The notes beneath the pieces were generated by a model that made no database searches, was not told the origin of the DNA, and saw nothing but the letters and a program-made list of their open reading frames with translations. The position numbers and the translations under genes were made by a program. Of a stretch of DNA of 64,000 nucleotides, positions 51,338-60,620 are shown in pieces. The DNA lies in assembly GCF_017873135.1 (NCBI RefSeq), contig NZ_JAGGJV010000004.1:310001-374000 (forward strand). The letters run 5' to 3'. This stretch comes from Rhizobium herbae (GTDB taxonomy: Bacteria; Pseudomonadota; Alphaproteobacteria; Rhizobiales; Rhizobiaceae). Position 1 is the first letter of the stretch. Every line of letters begins with the position of its first letter.

Positions 51338-52573
51338 ATGGCGCGCATTGGCATCGCAGGGGCAGGCATCATCGGATGCGCCGCCGCCGTTCATCTGATC
51401 GACCAGGGTCACGAGGTCACGGTGTTCGAGAAGGACATCGGCGGCCTCCCCGCGTCGGTCGGCAACGCGGGAATTCTGGCCGTGCCCGAGATCGATCCGC
51501 TGGCACGCCCCGACATGATCCTGTCCGCGCCGAAATGGCTGCTCGATCCGCTGGGGCCTTTGACCCTGCGGTGGCAGGACCTGCCTGCCTTGACGCCGTG
51601 GCTGGTCAATCTTCTCATGGCCGCTACGCCCGCCAGGGTCGAACGCTCGCGGGCAGCCCTTTTGGGGCTGATGCGCCAGGCGCTCGCCGCCCATGATGAT
51701 CTTGCCCGCATGACCGGCCTTACCGGGCATATGACACCAAGCGGCGCGCTGACGATTTTCGACAGTGAAAAGGCAGTCGAGGCCGCTTTCCGCCATGAAA
51801 GCGAGAATGCAGCCTTGCTTGGTTATGCGGTCGAGAAGCTTGATGCAGCGCAAGCGAGATCGCGGGTACCGGCACTTGAAGGAAACTTCGCCGGCGGTGT
51901 CTTTTCCGCCGGCTACCAGACTTTCCTCGATCCGCTCGCACTGCTTCGGCATCTCCAGGCCTATGTCCGCCAGCGCGGCACGGTTGTCGATGCCGAAGTG
52001 CAGAGCGTTCGGCAGGAGAATAGCGGCGTCACGTTCCTCGCCCGGGGTCAAACGCCCATGACCTTCGACAAGGTGGTGATATCCGCCGGCGTCTGGTCGC
52101 GGACACTCGTTCGCGGCCTCGGCATGAAGGTCCTGCTTGAGAACGAGCGCGGCTACAACACCACCTTCACCGACCCCCAATTGACACTCGAACTGCCCGT
52201 ATTCTTCGCCGAACATGGCTTCGTCGCTACCCCGCTAAAGGATGCCCTTCGGGTCGGCGGCGCGGTCGAACTGGCAAAACCGGAAGCACCCGCAAACTAC
52301 GCTCGTGCCGCCGCCATGCGCCAGAAGATGCGCCGTTATGTCCCGAGCCTGCCGGAGACAGGCGGCACGGAATGGATGGGCCGCCGGCCATCGACGCCGG
52401 ATTCGGTGCCGGTGATCGGCCTTTGCCCGCACGATCCACGCATCGCGCTTGCCTTCGGCCATGGCCATCTCGGCCTGACACTGTCGGCCGTTACCGGCAG
52501 GAAGATCGCCGAACTGCTGAAGTCGGGGGAGACGGAGGAACTCGCGCCCTTCAGCATCCAGCGCTTCCAATAA
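51338..52573 (+). CDS. FAD-dependent oxidoreductase, DadA/D-amino-acid dehydrogenase-like
   Basis: 411 residues. Rossmann FAD motif 'IGIAGAGIIGCAAAVHLIDQGHEVTVFEKD' (GxGxxG), 'NAGIL' after the FAD-binding region as in DadA, and C-terminal 'GRRPSTPDSVPVIGLCPHDPRIALAFGHGHLGLTLSAVTGRKIAELL'. It oxidises a D-amino acid or related amine, delivering electrons to the respiratory chain. Followed by the nucleoside hydrolase gene after 95 bp, same direction; they may form an operon but are not coupled. Confidence 0.92.
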   Translation: MARIGIAGAGIIGCAAAVHLIDQGHEVTVFEKDIGGLPASVGNAGILAVPEIDPLARPDMILSAPKWLLDPLGPLTLRWQDLPALTPWLVNLLMAATPARVERSRAALLGLMRQALAAHDDLARMTGLTGHMTPSGALTIFDSEKAVEAAFRHESENAALLGYAVEKLDAAQARSRVPALEGNFAGGVFSAGYQTFLDPLALLRHLQAYVRQRGTVVDAEVQSVRQENSGVTFLARGQTPMTFDKVVISAGVWSRTLVRGLGMKVLLENERGYNTTFTDPQLTLELPVFFAEHGFVATPLKDALRVGGAVELAKPEAPANYARAAAMRQKMRRYVPSLPETGGTEWMGRRPSTPDSVPVIGLCPHDPRIALAFGHGHLGLTLSAVTGRKIAELLKSGETEELAPFSIQRFQ

Positions 52574-52668
52574 CCAGGAGCGACACAGGTGCGGTTGACT
52601 TTCACATCCGCGCCACCTTCACTCGCCAAAACTGCGGCAGCCTTTCAGAACAACGAAAAGAAGACATC

Positions 52669-53628
52669 ATGCACAAGGTAATTTTTGATACGGACCCCGG
52701 CGTCGACGATGCGATGGCGCTGCTTTTCCTGCATAATCATCCAGAGATCGACTTGATCGGCATCACCTCCGTTTTCGGCAATGCCTCGATCGAAACGACG
52801 ACGCGCAACGCGCTGTATCTGAAGCAGCAATGGGATATTGCCACCCCCGTCGCCCGGGGACTGGGCGAAACGCTCGACCCTTCTCGCCCGCATGTCGACT
52901 GGCCGACCGGTATCCATGGTGATGACGGTCTGGGCAACATCGGCGCACCGGCAGTCGTGGATCTCCCCTGCCATCCCCTGCCCGCCCACCGCTTCATCAT
53001 CGACACCGTGCGCGCCAACCCGGGCGAAGTGACCATCGTTGCCGTCGGACGCATGACCAACCTGGCGCTCGCCCTTCGCGACGATCCGGACATTGCCGTG
53101 CTCGTCAAGGACGTCGTCATCATGGGCGGCGCCTTCGACATGCGCGGCAATATCACGCCCGCCGCCGAAGCCAATATCCATGGCGACCCGGAAGCCGCCG
53201 ACGCGGTGATGACGGCGCCCTGGCCCGTCGTGGTCGTCGGGCTTGATGTGACTGAGAAGACCGTGATGACGCGCAAACGGCTGGCTGACATCGTCGCTAC
53301 CGGCGGCAAGCGGGCAAAACTGCTCTCCGACATCTCGCAATTCTACATCGATTTTTACGAGCAGCATGTCGAAGACGGCATGGTGATCCATGACAGCTGC
53401 GCCTGCGTCTACGTCGTCGCGCCGCATCTCTTTACGCTGCGCAGCGGCGCGATCCGCGTCGTCTGCGGTGGCATCGCCGATGGCCAGACCATCCAGAAGG
53501 CCGACGACCATCTGTTTCCGCCGAGCGCCTGGGACAACCTGCCGAGCCAGAACGTCTGCATCGGCATCGATGCGGAGGGGGTTCTCGATCTTATCTCTGA
53601 AACGCTTGGACTGAACCCGGCAGCCTGA
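52669..53628 (+). CDS. Nucleoside hydrolase (IunH family)
   Basis: 319 residues. 'HKVIFDTDPGVDDAMALLFLHNHPEIDLIGITSVFGN' contains the DxDPGxDDA calcium-binding motif; 'GMTNLALALR', 'VVIMGGAF' and 'AEANIHGDPEAADAVM' complete the active site. It cleaves the N-glycosidic bond of ribonucleosides (or similar) in the cytoplasm for salvage. ATG 52669 follows GAAAAGAAG. Confidence 0.94.
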   Translation: MHKVIFDTDPGVDDAMALLFLHNHPEIDLIGITSVFGNASIETTTRNALYLKQQWDIATPVARGLGETLDPSRPHVDWPTGIHGDDGLGNIGAPAVVDLPCHPLPAHRFIIDTVRANPGEVTIVAVGRMTNLALALRDDPDIAVLVKDVVIMGGAFDMRGNITPAAEANIHGDPEAADAVMTAPWPVVVVGLDVTEKTVMTRKRLADIVATGGKRAKLLSDISQFYIDFYEQHVEDGMVIHDSCACVYVVAPHLFTLRSGAIRVVCGGIADGQTIQKADDHLFPPSAWDNLPSQNVCIGIDAEGVLDLISETLGLNPAA

Positions 53629-53648
53629 GCCGGTAAAAATTCATCGTG

Positions 53649-53678
53649 ATAGCTGGCAGTCGGCCGATTGCCAGCTAT
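53649..53678 (+). terminator. Hairpin after the nucleoside hydrolase gene
   Basis: ATAGCTGGCA and TGCCAGCTAT form a perfect 10-bp stem with inner TCGGCCGA, 20 nt past the stop; ends 10 nt before the next ATG. Confidence 0.5.
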
Positions 53679-53688
53679 CTTCGTTTCC

Positions 53689-54699
53689 ATGAAACCGGAA
53701 ACGCTGCTCTATCCGACGCCCAAGGGTCTCTATTGCGAGAAGGGCGGCTTCTATATCGACCCCGTCCAGCCCGTCGAAAGGGCGCTGATCACCCATGGGC
53801 ATGCAGACCATGCGCGCGCAGGACACACTCATGTGCTGGCAACGCGCGAGACACTGGACATCATGCGCATCCGCTACGGCGAAGCGTTCTGCGTCAGCAC
53901 GCAGGAAGCCGTGCTCGGTGTACGAACCAGCATTGGCGACGTCACCGTCAGCTTTCATCCCGCCGGCCATGTTCTGGGCTCCGCGCAGATCACGGTGGAG
54001 GCCAGCGGTATGCGCATTGTCGTTTCGGGAGACTACAAGCGCCGCCGCGACCCGACCTGTCTCCCCTTCGAGCCTGTGCCCTGCGATGTTTTCATCACCG
54101 AGGCGACGTTCGGCCTGCCTGTGTTTCACCATCCCGACGATCAGGGCGAAATCGCCAAGCTGTTGACGTCGCTCCGGCAATTTCCCGAGCGCGCTCACCT
54201 TGTCGGCGCCTATGCCCTCGGCAAGGCCCAGCGGATCATCGCCCTGTTGCGCGAAGCGGGTTACGACGATCCCATCTTCATCCACGGCGCGCTGACCAAA
54301 CTCTGCGACTACTACGAGAGCGAAGGCTTAAACCTAGGCGACATCCGCCCCGCGACGCTGGCACAAGGGGACAAACAATCGTTTGCCGGCGCCGTGGTCA
54401 TCGGCCCGCCCTCCGCCTTCGCCGACAAGTGGGCCAGGCGCTTTCCCGATCCTGTATCCATCTTCGCCTCCGGCTGGATGCTGGTGCGCCAGCGCGCCAA
54501 GCAGCGCGGCGTCGAACTGCCGATGATTATCTCCGATCACTGCGACTGGCCGGAACTGACCGAAACGATCAACGAGATCAAGCCGGGCGAGGTCTGGGTA
54601 ACGCATGGCCGCGAGGAAGCTCTGGTCCGCTGGTGCGAGTTGCAGGGCATCGCCGCCCGGCCGCTGCATCTCGTCGGCTATGATGACGAAGGGGAGTAG
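53689..54699 (+). CDS. Ligase-associated metallo-beta-lactamase DNA exonuclease
   Basis: 336 residues. Metal motif 'THGHADH' (H36, H38, D40, H41), 'HPAGHVLGSAQI' and 'VVSGDYKRRRDPT', then beta-CASP-like 'VGAYALGKAQRIIALL'. This is the MBL-fold DNA exonuclease typically linked with an ATP-dependent DNA ligase and an Lhr-type helicase. ATG 53689 was preferred to TTG 53668. It immediately precedes the ligase gene (3 bp gap), forming an operon for DNA end processing. Confidence 0.92.
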   Translation: MKPETLLYPTPKGLYCEKGGFYIDPVQPVERALITHGHADHARAGHTHVLATRETLDIMRIRYGEAFCVSTQEAVLGVRTSIGDVTVSFHPAGHVLGSAQITVEASGMRIVVSGDYKRRRDPTCLPFEPVPCDVFITEATFGLPVFHHPDDQGEIAKLLTSLRQFPERAHLVGAYALGKAQRIIALLREAGYDDPIFIHGALTKLCDYYESEGLNLGDIRPATLAQGDKQSFAGAVVIGPPSAFADKWARRFPDPVSIFASGWMLVRQRAKQRGVELPMIISDHCDWPELTETINEIKPGEVWVTHGREEALVRWCELQGIAARPLHLVGYDDEGE

Positions 54700-54702
54700 T
54701 GG

Positions 54703-56352
54703 ATGCGCGCCTTCGCCGAACTGCTCGACCGTCTGGTCCTGACCCCGCAGCGCAACGCCAAGATCAAGATGATGACGGATTATTTTCGCGCGAGCCCCGA
54801 CCCGGATCGCGGCTATGCGCTGGCGGCCATCGCCGGCACGCTGACACTCAAGACCGTGAAACCGAATGTGCTCCGGCAACTCGTGCTGGAGCGAATGGAC
54901 GAGGTGCTGTTTCGCTATTCCTACGACTATGTTGGCGATCTCGCCGAAACGATTTCGCTGGTCTGGGAAAAACCGGCTGATGAAGAGACGTCCGTGTCCG
55001 ATCTCTCGCTCGGCGCCGTCATGCATCAACTGGAGACCGCCGGCAGGGCCAACGTGCACGGTCTCGTCCGCGATTTGCTCGATCAACTCCAGGGATCGAG
55101 CCGTTTCGCCTTCCTGAAGCTCATCACCGGCGGCCTGCGCATCGGCGTCTCGGCGCGGCTGGTGAAACAGGCGCTTGCCGACATGGGCAATGTCGATATC
55201 ACCGAAATCGAAACGCTCTGGCACGGCCTGTCACCGCCCTATACCGCGCTCTTTCGCTGGCTTGACGGAAAGGCCGACAAACCCGAGCTGGACATGCCGG
55301 CCGTTTTCCATGCGGTCATGCTGGCAACGCCGGTCGGCGACAACGATCTTGCCGCGCTGGACCCGAAGGACTTTGCTGCCGAATGGAAATGGGACGGCAT
55401 TCGCGTGCAGCTTGCCAATCTGGCCGGCACCCGGCGGCTCTATTCGCGCAGCGGCGACGATATTTCCGGTGCTTTCCCGGACATTCTCGAGGCGGCCGAT
55501 TTCGAGGGCATCATCGACGGAGAACTTCTGGTCGGTGGGACGATGCGCACCAACAACGCCACCCGGACCTTTTCAGACCTGCAACAGCGCCTGAACAGGA
55601 AAACCGTGACGCGCAAGATGCTGGAGGACTATCCGGCCTTCATCCGCGGCTACGACCTGCTGTTTTCCGGCAGGCGGGATATCCGGCCGGAAAGTTTTCT
55701 CATACGGCGCGCGGAGCTTTCCGTCCTGATCGAGAAGGCCGCGCCTTCCCATTTCGACCTGTCGCCGCTGGTCCCCTTCTCAAGCTGGGAGGAACTCGAC
55801 CGCCTGCGCGCCGATCCGCCCGATCCGGTCATCGAAGGCATCATGCTGAAACGTCTGGATTCGCCCTATACCTCCGGCCGATCGAAGGGACCGTGGTTCA
55901 AGTGGAAGCGGGAACCCTATAATGTCGATGCAGTGCTGATGTATGCCCAGCGCGGACATGGCAAACGATCAAGCTACTACTCCGATTTCACCTTCGGCGT
56001 CTGGACACAAAGCGACGGCAAGAACATTCTCGTGCCCGTCGGCAAGGCTTATTTCGGCTTTACCGACGCGGAGCTTGAAGTGCTGGATCGCTATGTGCGC
56101 AACAATACCATCGAACGGTTCGGCCCGGTTCGCTCCATCCGCGCCGAAGCTGACCACGGCTTCGTGGTTGAGGTTGCCTTCGAAGGGATCAACGTCTCCA
56201 CCCGGCACAAATCCGGCGTCGCCATGCGCTTTCCGCGCATATCGCGGCTGCGGACCGACAAGCTGCCGCGCGACGCGGACAGGCTGGAAACGTTGCTTGC
56301 AATGATCGGGGGGCCAGACGTTGATCGAACGGGAACTGGGGAACCAATCTAG
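54703..56352 (+). CDS. ATP-dependent DNA ligase (LigC/B-type)
   Basis: 549 residues. N-terminal DNA-binding domain, adenylation motif I with K229 in 'EWKWDGIRVQ', motif 'LYSRSGDDIS', 'IDGELL', 'EGIMLKRLDSPY' and 'WFKWKREPYNVDAVLMYAQ' (motif V), then an OB-fold end. It seals nicks using ATP, in addition to the NAD-dependent LigA. The pairing with the MBL exonuclease identifies the 'ligase-associated' repair module; the Lhr helicase and phosphoesterase members of that set are not next to it. Confidence 0.94.
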   Translation: MRAFAELLDRLVLTPQRNAKIKMMTDYFRASPDPDRGYALAAIAGTLTLKTVKPNVLRQLVLERMDEVLFRYSYDYVGDLAETISLVWEKPADEETSVSDLSLGAVMHQLETAGRANVHGLVRDLLDQLQGSSRFAFLKLITGGLRIGVSARLVKQALADMGNVDITEIETLWHGLSPPYTALFRWLDGKADKPELDMPAVFHAVMLATPVGDNDLAALDPKDFAAEWKWDGIRVQLANLAGTRRLYSRSGDDISGAFPDILEAADFEGIIDGELLVGGTMRTNNATRTFSDLQQRLNRKTVTRKMLEDYPAFIRGYDLLFSGRRDIRPESFLIRRAELSVLIEKAAPSHFDLSPLVPFSSWEELDRLRADPPDPVIEGIMLKRLDSPYTSGRSKGPWFKWKREPYNVDAVLMYAQRGHGKRSSYYSDFTFGVWTQSDGKNILVPVGKAYFGFTDAELEVLDRYVRNNTIERFGPVRSIRAEADHGFVVEVAFEGINVSTRHKSGVAMRFPRISRLRTDKLPRDADRLETLLAMIGGPDVDRTGTGEPI

Positions 56353-56396
56353 AAAATGATTGTTAATCTGCAGCATCCAATCGAAGGAGAAAGACG

Positions 56397-56585
56397 ATGC
56401 CTGCAAAATCCCAAGCCCAACAGAAAGCCGCCGGTGCCGCCCTGTCGGCGAAGCGCGGCGACACGAAGAAATCCATGCTCAAGGGTGCTTCCAGGAGCAT
56501 GGAGAAGTCCATGTCGGAGAAGGAACTGAAGGACCTTGCGGAAACCGACCGCAACGAACTGCCGGAAAAGAAAGAATCCAAATAG
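56397..56585 (+). CDS. DUF3008 small basic protein
   Basis: 62 residues: 'MPAKSQAQQKAAGAALSAKRGDTKKSMLKGASRSMEKSMSEKELKDLAETDRNELPEKKESK'. Matches the short, Lys/Ala/Ser-rich DUF3008 pattern, probably unstructured or helical and nucleic-acid- or stress-related. Ribosome site AAGGAG is ideal. Its ATG follows the ligase stop by 44 bp, so it could be in the same transcript. Confidence 0.88.
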   Translation: MPAKSQAQQKAAGAALSAKRGDTKKSMLKGASRSMEKSMSEKELKDLAETDRNELPEKKESK

Positions 56586-56689
56586 GCGCACGCCCGAATT
56601 CCCGGCTCTGCGCAGTACATATTGTTAAGATGACTTTGCGACAATGCCGACCGACTGCTGTCGAGTAAAAGAACGGCGTTGGAGATTTC

Positions 56690-59362
56690 GTGTTTTCGGA
56701 ACTGTCAAGCGTACTCAGAAAATCAACAATAGTTCGTCTTTTTAAGCCGAACTATTTGCCGACCTATGTTGCGCTGATGGTGGTGATCGCAACGGCTATA
56801 TTTGCCGAACAGCAAAACCGCGTCGTTCAAGCTGCAAAAATGCGGGCGGCAGTCGCTGCGGAACTCAATCCGATCCGCTCGAAGCTCGAAGCCAATATCA
56901 ATGGCGACATTCAGCTCGTCCGCGGGTTGATCGCGACAATCTCCACCGAACCCGGCATGAACCAGAAGCGGTTCTCCGATCTGGCGCGCAACATCTTCAC
57001 CGAGCGCTCGCGGCTGCGCAACCTTGCCGCCGCCCCGGACCTCGTCGTCTCCCTCGTCTATCCGCTGGAAGGGAATGAAAAGGTTCTCGGCCTGGATTAC
57101 CGCAAGAACGAGAACCAGCGCGCTGCCGCGCTGCGGGTTCGCAATCTCGGCAACATGGTACTCGCCGGCCCTCTCGACTTGGTTCAGGGCGGCAAAGGCC
57201 TGATCGGCCGCTTTCCCGTCTCCCTTTCCAATGGTGGCGAATCCAATCGCTTCTGGGGTATCGTCTCCGCGGTCATCGACGTTGATCGGCTCTATCGGGA
57301 CAGTGGCCTTCTTTCGCAGGTACTCGACATCGACGTGGCGATTTCCGGCCGCGACGGCCTGGGCGAAGACGGCGCGTTGTTTTACGGTAACAGCCACGTC
57401 AAGACAGCCGACCCGGTCGAAGTCAGCGTCTTCCTACCCGGCGGATCTTGGATAATTAGCGCCATCCCGAAGGGAGGATGGATCGATACGCCGCCAAATG
57501 CCTGGCTTGTTCGAACCCTCACCGTACTCGGGGGGCTTTTCATCATCGTGCCGATGTTCGTCAGCGGACAGCTGATGGAGGAGCGGAAGCGCAATATCCA
57601 GGTACTCGAAAACAACGAGGATCAGTTGCAGGAGCTGTCCCACCGCTTGAAGATCGCACTCGACGCATCGCAGATCGGCATCTGGGAACTCGATATTTCC
57701 TCCGGCAAGCTTCTGTGGGACGACCGCATGAAAGAACTCTACGGCCTGCGCAAGGACGCGCGCGAGGTCTATGAGGACTGGCGCGACGCGCTGCATCCGG
57801 ACGATCTGCAAAGGGCCGAACAGGAGTTCAGCAGCGCCCTTCTCCACGGCGCGAGTTACGTCTCGCAATTCCGCATCCGCCTTTCCGGCAACCGGACCCG
57901 GCATATTCGCACCGTCGGCTCGAAATATATCGGCGCGAGTGGCACGGAGAAAATCGTCGGCGTCAACTGGGATGTCACAGTCGATGTCGAAAAGAACGAG
58001 CGGCTTGAAGCGGCCAAGCGACAGGCGGAGGCACACAGCGCGGAACTTGAGGCCGCGCGGCACCGGATGGAATTCGACGCGCTGCACGATCCTTTGACGG
58101 CGCTGCCGAACCGGCGTTACCTTGACGAGATCCTGGCGCAAAAGCATTCCAGCGCAGCGAAACAGGGCCTCGCCAGCATTTTCCACATTGATCTCGACCG
58201 TTTCAAGGAAATCAACGACACTCTGGGCCATGCGGCGGGCGATGAAATCCTCCGGCACGCCGCCAAGATCCTTCGCGCCAATACCGGAGACGATGATTTC
58301 GTCGGCCGTATCGGTGGAGATGAGTTCGTCATCATTTCGCGCAGCGGTGGCATCGAGGGCCATGACGCGGCACTTGCCCAGCGCATCATCGACGCGATGA
58401 GCATACCGGTTACATACAAGGAGCAAGAGTGCCGTATCGGGGTCAGCATCGGTATCGCCCACCAGGCAAGGCTGGAAGAGGAGCTGACCCAGGTTCTCGT
58501 CAATGCCGACATTGCTCTTTATGAAGCCAAGCGCCGCGGCCGCAACCGGTGTGAGTTCTTCACTCATTCCCTGAAAACCGCGGTTTTCAAAACCAAGCAG
58601 ACGGCGGATGAAATCCTGCGCGGGCTCGAACAGAACGAGTTCATTGCCCATTTCCAGCCGCAATTCTGTCCCGCCACGCTCGACATCATCGGGGTCGAAG
58701 CGCTGGCCCGCTGGGACCATCCGACCAAGGGATTGCTTGCACCCTACGCCTTCCTGAAGACGGCGGAAGGCATCAATGTACTTGCCGAGATCGACCAGAG
58801 GATTTTCGAGCAGGCGCTTTTCCAGTCAACCCGCTGGGAAGCAAGCGGGATCGACATCCCGAAAATATCCGTCAATCTCTCCTATCACCGTTTGCACGAC
58901 GAAAAGCTGATCGACCGCCTCAACCAGATGGTCATTCCGAGAGGCAAAGTTTCATTCGAGCTGCTGGAATCGATCTCGTTCGACGAGAGCGATATGACCG
59001 TGCTTTCGAATATCGAGCAGATCAAGAACCTCGGCATCGATATCGAGATCGACGACTTTGGCACCGGTTATGCCTCGATCACCAGCCTTTTGAAGCTCAC
59101 CCCGCGCCGCCTCAAGATCGACAGGCAGCTGGTCATCCCGATTCTGACCTCCGAAAAACAGCGCCAGCTGGTCGCCTCGATCATCGACATCGGCATTTCG
59201 CTCGGTATCGAGGTCATCGCCGAGGGCGTCGAAACCATGGAACATGCGCGTATCCTGAAAGACCTGGGCTGCCACGGGCTCCAAGGTTACGCTTTTGCCC
59301 GGCCGATGAGCGCCAACGACCTCGCAAACTTCGCACGCGAACGCCGGTGGCTCGCGGCCTGA
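56690..59362 (+). CDS. Membrane CHASE/PAS/GGDEF/EAL cyclic-di-GMP protein
   Basis: 890 residues from GTG 56690 (GGAG upstream). TM1 'YLPTYVALMVVIATAIFAEQ', periplasmic CHASE domain (about 60-290, containing 'LDYRKNENQRAAALRVRNLGNMVLAGP'), TM2 'TLTVLGGLFIIVPMFVSGQL', coiled linker, PAS fold ('KIALDASQIGIWELDISSGKLLWDDRMKELYGL'), GGDEF at 542-546 (IGGDEF) and EAL from E670 ('GVEALARWDHP') with 'EIDDFGTGYASI' and 'AEGVETMEH'. Both output domains look intact. The sensor part differs from that of the protein at 18.4 kb. Confidence 0.94.
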   Translation: MFSELSSVLRKSTIVRLFKPNYLPTYVALMVVIATAIFAEQQNRVVQAAKMRAAVAAELNPIRSKLEANINGDIQLVRGLIATISTEPGMNQKRFSDLARNIFTERSRLRNLAAAPDLVVSLVYPLEGNEKVLGLDYRKNENQRAAALRVRNLGNMVLAGPLDLVQGGKGLIGRFPVSLSNGGESNRFWGIVSAVIDVDRLYRDSGLLSQVLDIDVAISGRDGLGEDGALFYGNSHVKTADPVEVSVFLPGGSWIISAIPKGGWIDTPPNAWLVRTLTVLGGLFIIVPMFVSGQLMEERKRNIQVLENNEDQLQELSHRLKIALDASQIGIWELDISSGKLLWDDRMKELYGLRKDAREVYEDWRDALHPDDLQRAEQEFSSALLHGASYVSQFRIRLSGNRTRHIRTVGSKYIGASGTEKIVGVNWDVTVDVEKNERLEAAKRQAEAHSAELEAARHRMEFDALHDPLTALPNRRYLDEILAQKHSSAAKQGLASIFHIDLDRFKEINDTLGHAAGDEILRHAAKILRANTGDDDFVGRIGGDEFVIISRSGGIEGHDAALAQRIIDAMSIPVTYKEQECRIGVSIGIAHQARLEEELTQVLVNADIALYEAKRRGRNRCEFFTHSLKTAVFKTKQTADEILRGLEQNEFIAHFQPQFCPATLDIIGVEALARWDHPTKGLLAPYAFLKTAEGINVLAEIDQRIFEQALFQSTRWEASGIDIPKISVNLSYHRLHDEKLIDRLNQMVIPRGKVSFELLESISFDESDMTVLSNIEQIKNLGIDIEIDDFGTGYASITSLLKLTPRRLKIDRQLVIPILTSEKQRQLVASIIDIGISLGIEVIAEGVETMEHARILKDLGCHGLQGYAFARPMSANDLANFARERRWLAA

Positions 59363-59827
59363 ACCGGAAAATATTTGATTGATTCGCCCAGACGGGGCTG
59401 ACCGTAACGCAGCAAGCCTCATTTCAAGGGCCGCGCGCGGGCAAATCCAACGCCGAACGTGTATCGATTTGTTTCCTAGAGCGGCATTTTTGTATTCTAG
59501 AGTTTCCTGTTCATGTCGCGATATCGACGGAATATGTCTGGAAAGCAAAATCTCCGGAACCCTCTACAAGTACGCCGCCTTGGAACGCGGGAGCTTCGGT
59601 GTGCCTTTATGCCAAGGTGTAGAATATTCTTCCGGAAACAGCAGAGGTCTGCCGTCCGTGGTAGTCAAATCTTGCTCAAGTCGAAAATGGATCGGCATTT
59701 CCGGAATGTTTCCAGCCCAGCTTTTCTCAGGAAAACAGGGGTGATTTCTTGAAGATTGAAGTCAGTTTTCGTTAGTGGATCGATGCGTTTCTCATATCTC
59801 CCGAAACGAAAACGCAAAGGATTTATA
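59363..59827. other. Long AT-leaning intergenic region
   Basis: 465 bp without a supported gene, lower in GC than its surroundings. A short dyad CGTTTC/GAAACG lies at about 59783-59810 near the start of the following gene. Promoters for the Ser-rich protein are expected here; I see no repeat or structured RNA. Confidence 0.5.
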
Positions 59828-60172
59828 ATGGTTGGAGCGATATCAAGCACCTCACTCCTGTCGACGTTGACCACCAGCAGTTCAAGCAGCAGCAGCAGTG
59901 CGCAGATAGCATCTCTGGAAGCGCAGATTCAGGCCAAGCAGACGGAACTGGAAGAAGCAAAGACCGACGACGACAAGGCGGAGGTAACCGAAGAGATCGC
60001 CGAACTGCAGGCAAAGCTCAAGGCTCTGGAAGCGGCAGAGGTTCGAAAAGCCCAGGCTCAGCAAGCGGCGGCATCGAATGGCCAAAGCGGCCAGGAAGAA
60101 CCGGCATCGCTGATCGGTACCCGCAACTTCCAGGATGGCGAGCAGTTCGGAAGCCGCGAAATCTGGGTCTGA
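59828..60172 (+). CDS. Ser-rich coiled-coil small protein
   Basis: 114 residues from ATG 59828 (AAAGGA upstream). 'MVGAISSTSLLSTLTTSSSSSSSSAQ' has eight consecutive serines (17-24), followed by a coiled coil, 'IASLEAQIQAKQTELEEAKTDDDKAEVTEEIAELQAKLKALEAAEVRKAQAQQ', and a polar tail ending FGSREIWV. No signal peptide. Sequences of this kind are found scattered in Rhizobiaceae as unknown proteins; function cannot be inferred. Confidence 0.72.
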   Translation: MVGAISSTSLLSTLTTSSSSSSSSAQIASLEAQIQAKQTELEEAKTDDDKAEVTEEIAELQAKLKALEAAEVRKAQAQQAAASNGQSGQEEPASLIGTRNFQDGEQFGSREIWV

Positions 60173-60620
60173 TCTCTTTACGACCTTGGGGAGCATGACG
60201 TTTCCCCGCGATCTATATCATGAGCAACATGACATCCTTCGGCAATGATTGCCAAGCGCATGTTGCTCATGCACATTCGGCACAACCACCCGGTCGCTGT
60301 GTGGCCATGCAGGAAACAACTCGACACCGGACCGACAAACACCAGACATATACAGCCTTTAATGGGTCAGGCTGCCTGTCATTCTCGTGTTGGTGCGTTG
60401 GCTGGACGAAAGTGAATTGTGTGCAAGGAAATTTTCTACGCTACCCTTGAAATCACGGCCGGAATGTCCAAAGCCGTGGCACTTGGGAAACACCAAAGCT
60501 GGGGATAGTCCTTTTCAGCCCCATCTTTGCAATTGTTCCCTCGCAAGCGGCGCGGAAAATGTTAAAGACGAAAAAAGTGAATCGTTTGTTACCGACCCTT
60601 CGGGCCGGATGGGGACCCAG
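60173..60620. other. Intergenic region with nested inverted repeat
   Basis: 448 bp without a supported gene. CATGAGCAACATG (60219-60231) and CATGTTGCTCATG (60259-60271) form a perfect 13-bp stem whose loop contains another palindrome, GGCAATGATTGCC (60241-60253). It lies 46 nt after the Ser-rich gene and is probably a terminator or small-RNA structure. The remainder has low GC and shows nothing. Confidence 0.5.

Noticed and set aside
60220..60450. 76-codon frame downstream of the Ser-rich gene
   Set aside because: It begins inside the nested inverted repeat, is Cys/His-rich in a non-family-like way and lacks a ribosome site.
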